Source of the DNA: Phytohabitans houttuyneae
GTDB taxonomy: Bacteria > Actinomycetota > Actinomycetes > Mycobacteriales > Micromonosporaceae
Assembly (NCBI RefSeq): GCF_011764425.1
Contig: NZ_BLPF01000002.1
Span: forward strand, 1,612,997-1,676,996
DNA length: 64,000 bases
Direction: 5' to 3'
Shown: positions 28,001 to 37,000 of the stretch, one piece after another
Layout of the letters: the number at the start of each line of letters is the position of its first letter
Numbering within the stretch: position 1 is the stretch's first letter
Translations under genes and position numbers: made by a program
The notes under the pieces: generated by a model
The model's database searches: none
Told to the model about the DNA's origin: nothing
Seen by the model: only the letters and a program-made list of their open reading frames with translations

Positions 28001-31000
28001 GCGCGCTGCGGCGGATGCGCGGCTTCGCCCGCTTCGCCACGACGGTCGGCCTGGACGCCGACCAGGTGACGCTCGCGTTCCGCGACCAGGACCTGACCGG
28101 CAAGTACCCCGAGCCGCTGGCCCTGCCGCCGGGCGCCGACCGGATCGACGCGCTGCTGGAAAGCGCCGACGGCAACGTGTACGTGTTCCACGGCGCCGAC
28201 GTGTGGGTGTACTCCGCCGCGACGCACGCCCTGCTCGACGACCGGCCGAGGTCGCTGGCGGACCTGTCGCCGGCACTCGGCCAGCTGGCCACTGTGGACA
28301 CCGCGTTCGCCGACGCGGCCGGCGCCGAGTGGATCGTCGGCCGCGACGGCGAGGGTGTGCCGCACACGTTCGTCCGGGAGCCCGGCCGCCCCCGCTGGCT
28401 GCGGCGGGTACACGAGTGGGGCGTGGTGGCGAACGCGTTCGACGGCGCGCGGCGGATCGACGCCGCGTTCGTCGACGAGGGCGGCCGGACCTACCTGTTC
28501 CACCGCGACCAGTACGTCCGGTACGCCGGCGACGACCACGAGTACGTCGACGAGGGCTACCCGCGGCAGATCGTCGACTGGGCCGAGACCGAGCGGCGTA
28601 CCGCCCCGCTGCCCGAGCGCTTCCGCACGTCGCTGGACGCCGCCTTCCACGGGCTGGACGGCACGACGTACCTGTTCGCCGGTGACAGCTTCCTGCCGGT
28701 ACGCGACGGTGCCGGGGCACAGCCGATCGCCGGCACCTGGGGCACGACCGCCAACGCGCTGGCCGGCGCCGAGCGGGTGGACGCCACCTATGTGGACGGT
28801 CCGGCGCTGTACGTCTTCGCCGGCAACCAGGTGGCCCGGTACACGGCCGGCATCGAGTCCGCCGGTGTCCGGGTCGACGACGGGTACCCGTGCCGGATCG
28901 ACGCACACCTGGAACACGTGCCGGCCGAGTTCGACGGCGGGGTGGAGGCGGCCTTCGCCGACGACGCGCACGTCGTGCACCTGTTCAAGGACGGGCGGAC
29001 GGTCGCGCTCGACAGTGCGAACCCGGCGGTGGTCGCGACCGCCTCGCGGTGGGGACACCTGCCGCCCGCCCTGCCCGAGGGCACCGTCGACGCCGCGCTG
29101 GCCGGCGTCGACGGGCACACCTACCTGTTCAGCGGCGAGACCTACATCCGCTACTCCGGCACCGACTACTCCACTGTGGACCTCGGCTACCCGCGGCGGA
29201 TCGACGGCGACTGGGCGGGGCTGCGCCGGGTCGACGCCGCGTTCGTCCAGGACGGCGCGACGTACCTGTTCGGCGCGGCCGGCCTGCTGTTCGACGTGTC
29301 CATCGGCCACCGCGACGAGGATCTCGACGCCGGCCGGCTGCCGCGTGACCTGGGCCAGCGGCTGCTCGCGCACGGCGTGACGGTCGCCGACGGCGCGCCG
29401 GTCACCGGCCAGGACCCGCTGTGGCAGGTCACCGCCGAGGACGGCATCGCGTTGCGGCTGCTGCGGGTCGACGAGGACCGGCTGGAGGTGCGCTGCGACC
29501 CGGCCACCGAGATGGCGTTCCACGTCCGCTACTCCACGCCGGACTACGCGGTGCCCGACCCCGGGTACCCGCGCCCGATGTCGGACAACTGGTGGAACCT
29601 GCCCGAGGACCTGGTCGAGGAGGGCGCCGCCTTCGCCCGCGTGGACGCGGTGCTGACCGGCCGGGACAACCGCACGTACCTCTTCTCCGGCGGGCAGTTC
29701 CTCGTCTTCGACAACAAGCGCCGCTGGTGGTCCGAGCCCCGGACGCTGGAGCAGCACTGGGACAGCCTCCCGTTCGGCGGCGTCGACGCGGCCTTCGTCG
29801 GCACCGACGGCCGCACCTACCTGTTCCACCGCGGCCGGTACGCGCGCTACTCGACCGCCGACTACACCAGGCTCGACGACCGGTACCCGGCGGCGGTCAC
29901 GCCGTTCTGGGGCAAGGTCGCCAACAACCTCGCCCGCACCGGCAGGGTCGACGCGGTGCTCGTCCTCGACGGCGAGGACGGCGCGCGGCACACCTACCTG
30001 TTCTCCGGCGACCAGTTCATCCGGTACACCGGTGCGGCCGCCGGCGCCACCGCGGACATCGGCTATCCCCGCGCGCTGAGCGCGCTGTCCCAGGAGCCGA
30101 GGCTGGGCAACCTGCGCGTGAGCCTGCCGGGTGTCTCGGCGGCGTTCGCCGACCGGGGCAGCGTCTACCTGTTCAGCGGCGACACGTGCCATGTGGTGTC
30201 CGAGTCCGCCCACCGCCGCTACGACGACCTGGCCCAGGACGTCGTGGGCTGCGCCTACGTCGACGACGGCGAGGTCTGCGTCGAGCATCCGGGCGGCTGG
30301 TACCGGTACAGCGCGCTGGAGGGCACCGCCGTCGCGCGCGACCCGGTGCGCCCGCGGAGCCTGCGCCGGGTCCCCGTCAGCTGGCGGACCGGGCTGGACG
30401 CGGTGCTGCGCGGCGTCGACGGCAACACCTACCTGTTTCAGGGCACCTCCTGCTACAACGCCGACCTGGGCCGGGAGTACCCGCTGGCCGAGGAGTGGGG
30501 CCGGCCGCGCAACACGATCTTCCACGACAGCGCCGTCGACGCCGCCTTCGTCGGCACGGACGGCCGCACCTACGTGTTCCGCGACGACCAGTTCGTCGTG
30601 TACGCCGGCGACACCTACCTCGACGCCGAGGTCGAGGGCGACGCCAGGCCCGTCGCGGAGCACTGGGGCGGGCTGACCCGGGTGGCGCTCGCGTACGTGC
30701 GCGACGGCGTCACCCACCTCTTCGAACCGGCTGACGCGACCGGCGCCATCCGCTACGTCACGTACTCCGGCGCCGACTACAGCCGCCCCGACCACGACCG
30801 GCCCCGCACGACCGACGCCAGCTTCTGGGAGGTACCCGAACGGGACCGCCCCGCCGGCTTCACGATGCCGGCGGCGGTGCTGGCGAGCGGCACCAGCACC
30901 CTGCTGCTGATCGGCGAGGACTGCCTGGCGCACAACGACGCCGCCGGCACCTGGTCGGCGCCCCGCCCGATCGCGCGGATCTGGCCCGGCACCGGCCGCC

Positions 31001-34000
31001 TCGACGCGCTCACGGCCGCGTTCACCGGCCGCGACGGCGCGACCTACTTCTTCGACGGCGAGGACTTCATCCGCCACGACGGGCGGTCCGCCGCCGCCCG
31101 CGAGCCGATCCGCGCCCGGTGGGCCCGTACCCGCAACAACTTCCTCACCCGCACCGGCGAGGACATCGTCGACGCGGCGCTGGTGCACCGCGGCGTCACG
31201 TTCCTGTTCTCCGGCGACCAGTACGTGCGTTACAGCGGCCCGGACTACCGCTACGCCGACCCCGGCTATCCCAAGCAGATCGTCGGGAACATCCGCTCGG
31301 AGGAGGCGTTCGCCGCGCTCCCCGCCGAGGTGGAGGACGACCTCGCGGAGCGGTTCGCCGCCGGCGGCCGGGCGATGGTCGACGCCGCGGTCGCCGACGA
31401 GCGCACCGTGTACCTGTTCGTCGGCCGCACCTGCCACGCGGTCTCCGGCGAGCTGGCGGCGGCGTACGACATCGCGCGGCTCGGCCAGGCCCGCAACAAC
31501 GTCGCCGAGCGGGGCCGCGTCGACGCCGCCCTGGTCCTCGGCGAGCACACCTACCTGTTCTCCGGCGACCAGTACGTGCGCTACACCGGCGGCGACTACG
31601 GCCGGGCCGACGACGCACACCCGCGCACGATCGCCGCCGGCCTGCCCGGCGAGCTGGGCGTACCGGCGCTGCCGGAAGCCTTCCACGACGGCATCGACGC
31701 GGCGTTCGAGACCGGCGACGGGCGGACGATCCTGTTCGCCGGCGAACAGGTCGTGTCCATCAAGGACGGTGCCGTCACGCCCGGCTCGATCGAGGGCTGG
31801 GGCACCGTACAGAACGACTTCCGCGCCGAGCGGGCGGGCCTCGACGCCGCCTTCGTGGCCGCGACCGGCGAGCTGTACGCCTTCGCCGGCTCCCAGTACG
31901 TCCGGTACGCGCCGCTGGCACTGGACACAGTGGAGCCCGGCTACCCGAGGCGGATCGAGGACAGCTGGGGTGACCTGCCGGATGGGTTCGAGCAGCGGGT
32001 CGACGGCGCGTTCCGGTTCGCCGGGCGCACCTACCTCGCGCGCGGCGACGAGTACGTGCGCTACTCCGGCGACGGGTACAGCGCCGTCGACGGCACGTAC
32101 CCGCAGCCGTTCCGGCACCGCTGGACCGACGCGGCCGACTACCGGCTCAGCGACCTGCGCACGATCGCCCGCTTCGCCGAGCTGGCCCGCACCCACCCGG
32201 ACAGCGACGGCGGCCTGGCCACCTTCCTGCTGCCCGATCCGCGCGTCGTCGCGGACCCGTACCGCCACCTCGCCGACCTTTTCGGCTGGGACGCCGGCGA
32301 GCTGAAGTGGTGCCGGCGCAACAGCCGGCTGTTCACCGGCGTGGGCGAGGGCGGGCCGGACGGTGCGGACGGCGACCGGCTGGAGCTGGAGTTCCTCGCC
32401 GCGCTGAGCGACGTGTTCGCACTCGCGGCCCGGCTCGGCACCCCGCCGTCCCAGGTACACGCCGCGCTCTGGTCGCCGCTGCACCGGGACGGCGACGCGG
32501 GCGCGGCCGCCGACGCGCTGCACACCCTGCTCGCCCGGCGCACCGGAGCCGAGCGGTGGCCCGCGCTGGCCCGGCGGCTGCACGACGAGCTCAACCTGCG
32601 CAAGCGCGACGTGCTCGTCGCCGCGGTGCTCGGCGACAGCGGCGAAACCTCCCGCGACCTGTTCGTCCGCCACCTGCTCGACGTCGACATGGGCGCGCGG
32701 GGCACCACCTCCCGCATCCGCGAGGCGATCGCGGCGGCCCAGCTGTTCATCCACCGGTACCTGCTCGGCCTCGAACTGGCCGGCGGCGACGAGGAGACCC
32801 GGCAGCGGGTCAAGCAGTGGTGGGGCTGGATGCGCAACTACCGGGTCTGGGAGGCCAACCGCCGGGCTTTCCTCTACCCGGAGAACGTCCTTCGCCCGGA
32901 GCTGCGCCCGACCAAGACCAACGCCTTCCACGCGCTGGAGGACGAGCTGCTGCGCGGCGAGATCACCGCCGAGGGTGTGGAGAACGCGTACAGGCGCTAC
33001 CTCGACGAGTACACCGAGGTGTCCCGGCTGGCCATCGCCGGCGGCTACGTGTACACGAAGGACCAGCTGCCGGACGGACCGCGGCGGCTGGTGCTGTTCG
33101 GCCGGACCAGGACCGCCCCGCGCCGCTACTACCACCGGCGCGCCGAGTTCGCCGACCGGGCCAAGCTGTCCGCCTCCTGGGAGCCTTGGCAGCCGGTCGA
33201 CGTGCGGATCGACGCCGACCACGTGCACCCCGTGCACGCGTTCGGCCGGGTGTTCGTCTTCTGGGCGGTGCCCGAACCGGTGACCGAGGACGACCCGAAC
33301 ACCACCTCCGTCGTGGCCCGCTCCGCCCCCGACGGCCAGGTGATCTCCGGGCGCGGCCGCGCCCAGCGGATCCGGATCCACTACTCCTTCCAAAACCTGA
33401 ACCAGCAGTGGGTACCGGCGCAGACGCTCGGGACGGGGGTCCGCGAGGAGGGCACGATCTCCGGCGCCACGCTCCTGCTCCTGCCGCGCATGAAGACCGC
33501 CGACCAGATGTCGATCGTCGTGTCGTGCGCGTACACGGTGACCGCGAAGGGTGAAGGCGCCGCGGAGCCCACCACGCGGACCGGCAACGCCCTGTTCGAG
33601 CTCAACCCCGAGCTGTACGCCGAGGACCTGCTCGCGACCGGCGACGCGGCGACCGAGACCGCCGCGCTCGTGGCCGAGGCGACCGCGCTCGAGGCCGACC
33701 GCACCGAGGCCGCCGCCGAACGCGTCGCGCGCATCTTCGTGGACCCGGTGGGGGAGGGCGACGTCGTGCGCTTCGACGCCCCGGCCGGCTCGGACCTGTG
33801 GTTCAGCGTCGACCACAAGGGCGGCAGCTTCCTGTGCCGCGCGGCGGCGGTGGAGCCGCTCGAGTTGGTCACGACCGCCCTGGCACCCAACGGTGAGCGG
33901 CTGCCGGACCGGCCGGCGGTCGACGCGGCCGTGGAGCTGCCCAGCGGCGACCGTTACTTCTTCGACAACACGGCCAACACGTACCTGCACATCGGGCCGC

Positions 34001-37000
34001 CGCCCGCGGCCGGCGAGGCGCTGGTGACCGGCGGTGGACCCATCGCACCGCGCTGGGGACGCGTGCCGAGCCCGCTCACCGCGGCCGGCACTGTCGACTC
34101 GGTGCTGTTCCGCGGCGACCAGACGTTCGTCTTCTCCGGCGAGACGTACGTGCGGTTCACCGGCGTGCCGTTCGGCGACCCCGACGCCGGCTACCCGCGG
34201 CCGCTGCGGGACAACCCCGACACCCTGCCCCGATGGGAGCGGCTGGACGTCGCGTTCACCGCGCCCAACGGCGTCGAGTACTTCCTCGACAACACCGGCG
34301 ACCGCCTCGTCACCTCCACGGACCTCGCCGCGGCGGCCGCCGCGGCCGCTGCCGCCGAGGCGGAGGGAAAGACGCCGGAACCCGTCACCACGCGCAGTGT
34401 CGCGGCCGGGCTCTGGCCCCGCTCGGGCAAGCCGGAGCAGTTCGGCACCGTGGACGCCGCCGTCGTGACCGAGAAGGCGACATACCTCATCTCCGGCCAG
34501 TGGTACGTCCGCTTCTGGCGCCGCACCGGCGGCGGTGGCGGGTCCTCACAGCAGCGCAAGGTGCTGCCGCTCGCCCCCAACAACGACGACCTGCCGACCG
34601 ACTTCACCATCTCCGCGGGCGTGTGGCGGGACGGCAGGATGTACTACTTCGGCGACGGCGAGGACTTCTACGAGATCGACCGGGCCGGCAACCGCGTCAC
34701 CCGGCCCACGTACGGCACGACCGCGCTCGCGCAGACGCAGGACGTCGACGCGGCGTGGGCCACCGCCGACCACCTCTACCTGACCACCGGGGCGCAGTAC
34801 GTGCGGTACACCCTCGACGGCGGGACGGTGCCCTACTTCGTCGACCCGGGCTACCCGGAGGATCTGCCGGTGGCGGTCGAGGCCGCGTTCCGCCGCGACA
34901 GCACCGTGTACCTGTTCGCCGGCGACGGGTACACGCACCTCGGCATCGACCAGGAACCCGCCGACATGGGTGAGCTGCGTGCGGCCGCCGGCGCCTGGGG
35001 AGACCTGCCCGGCGCGGACCTGCCACCCTTCGACGCCGCGCTGACCACCGCGACCGACCTCTACCTGTTCCACGGCGGCGGCTACGTGCGGTACCCGAAG
35101 ACCGTGGGCGTGAACCGGCCGTACGAGCACGCCGCGCTCCCGTTCGAGATGATCCGCCTCACCACAGGCACCGCCTCGACGCTCAACCGGCGGCTGCTCG
35201 CGGGTGGCCTGCCCGCGCTGCTCGCCCTGTCCACACAGGAGACCGACGAGGTCACCGTCACCACCGACGAGACCGCCACGTCCGCGATCCGGGTGCGGCC
35301 CGAGCTGGTCGACGCCAACCGGCTGCCGACCGGCTCGCACCTTGACTTCGGCAACGCCAACGGCCTCTACTACTGGGAGATCTTCTTCCACGCTCCGCTG
35401 CTGATCGCGCAGGCGCTCAACGGCGCGCAGCGGTTCGAGGACGCGCGGCGCTGGTACGAGTACGTCTTCGATCCGACCAACCCCGGCTCGTACTGGCGGT
35501 TCCTGCCCTTCCTCGCGGTCGACCCGCGGGCGCTGGCCGCCGCCCTCGACCACGACCTGGACCGGCTCTCCGATGTGGACCTGCCGGCCGGCGGCGTGGC
35601 GACCGCGCTCGGTCCGGTCGTCGACGCCCTGCGGGCGCTGGCACCGGCGCTCGCACAGAACCGGGACCCGGCGACCGAGCGGGAACGGCTCGCCCTGGCG
35701 ACCGTCACCGGGCGGCAGCCGCGCGAGCAGGTCGACACCGCGGTCGCCGCGCTGGTGGCCCTCGCCGACCTCACCGCGGCACAGCGCGACGCGCTGGCCG
35801 CCCTCCAGGAGCACCTGGTCCTGCTGGCCGAGCTGGTCCGGCAGCTCGACCTGGCCGCCGACCGTGACGCCCTGCTCAAGGTGTACCGGGACAACCCGTT
35901 CGACCCGTACGCCGTCGCCGACCTGCGCCCGGTGGCGTACCGCCGCGCGGTCGTCATGGGCTACGTCGACAACCTGCTCGACTGGGCCGACCTGCTGTTC
36001 CGGCAGTACACGCCGGAGAGCGTCGACGAGGCGCGGATGCTCTACATGCTCGCCCACGACCTGCTCGGCGAGCGGCCGGAACGCCTCGGCACCCAGCTGC
36101 GGCCACCGTCGGAGTCGTTCGCGGAACTCGCGGCCGGCGGCGACCTGGACCTGGTCGGCTTCTTCACCGCCGGCGGCACGATGACCACGGGCGGGGGCTC
36201 GGTGCACGCCGGCGTCGCCAATGCCTACTTCCAGATCCCGGAGAACACCCTCTTCGAGGAGTACTGGACGCGCATCGAGGACCGGCTGCGGAAGATCCGG
36301 CAGTCGCTGGACATCATGGGCATCGGCCAGCCGCTGCCGCTGTTCGCCCCGCCGATCGATCCGCTGGCCCTCGTGCGCGGCGCGGCCGCCGGCAACGGAC
36401 TGGACCTGGCCGCCGCGAGCACACCGCCCGCCGTACCGCACTACCGGTTCGCGTTCACGCACCGCAGGGCCCAGGAGCTTGTCGACAAGCTGCGCCAGTT
36501 CGGCAGCGACCTGCTCGGCGTCCTCGAGCGCGCCAGCGCGGAGGAGCTGAGCCTGCTGCAGGGCCGCCAGGAGCGGGAGATCCGCGCGCTGACCCGGGAC
36601 GTCAAGCAGGCCCAGATCAGCGTGGCCGAGCAGAACCACGCCGAGCTGACCGTCAGCCTCGCCGAGGCGCGGGCACGGTCCACCCACTACGAAAACCTGA
36701 TCGCCACCGGCATGACCCAGCTGGAACACGCGCAGCTCGACAACATGTCCAGCGCCGTGGACGCCCACCTGGCGGCGAGCGTGCTGAAGGTCGCGGCCGG
36801 GATCTCCTACGCCGTGCCGCAGTTCTACGTCGGCCCGTTCATCATCGGCACCGACACCGGTGGCCGGCAGCTCGGCGACTCGATCGACAAGGCGTCCGAG
36901 GTCTCCGAGTCGCTGGGTGAGATGTTCAGCATGCTCGGCGAGGTGCTGGGTATCCAGGCGCAGCACGCCCGGACGGCCGAGGACTGGGAGCTGCAGCTGG

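Noticed and set aside
26491-33990. A 7.5-kb open frame antisense to the TcA-like gene
   Set aside because: Its product is Arg/Val/Gly-rich without domains. Antisense frames stay open because sense codons end in G or C and so rarely create stops on the other strand. The sense strand has clear domain order.
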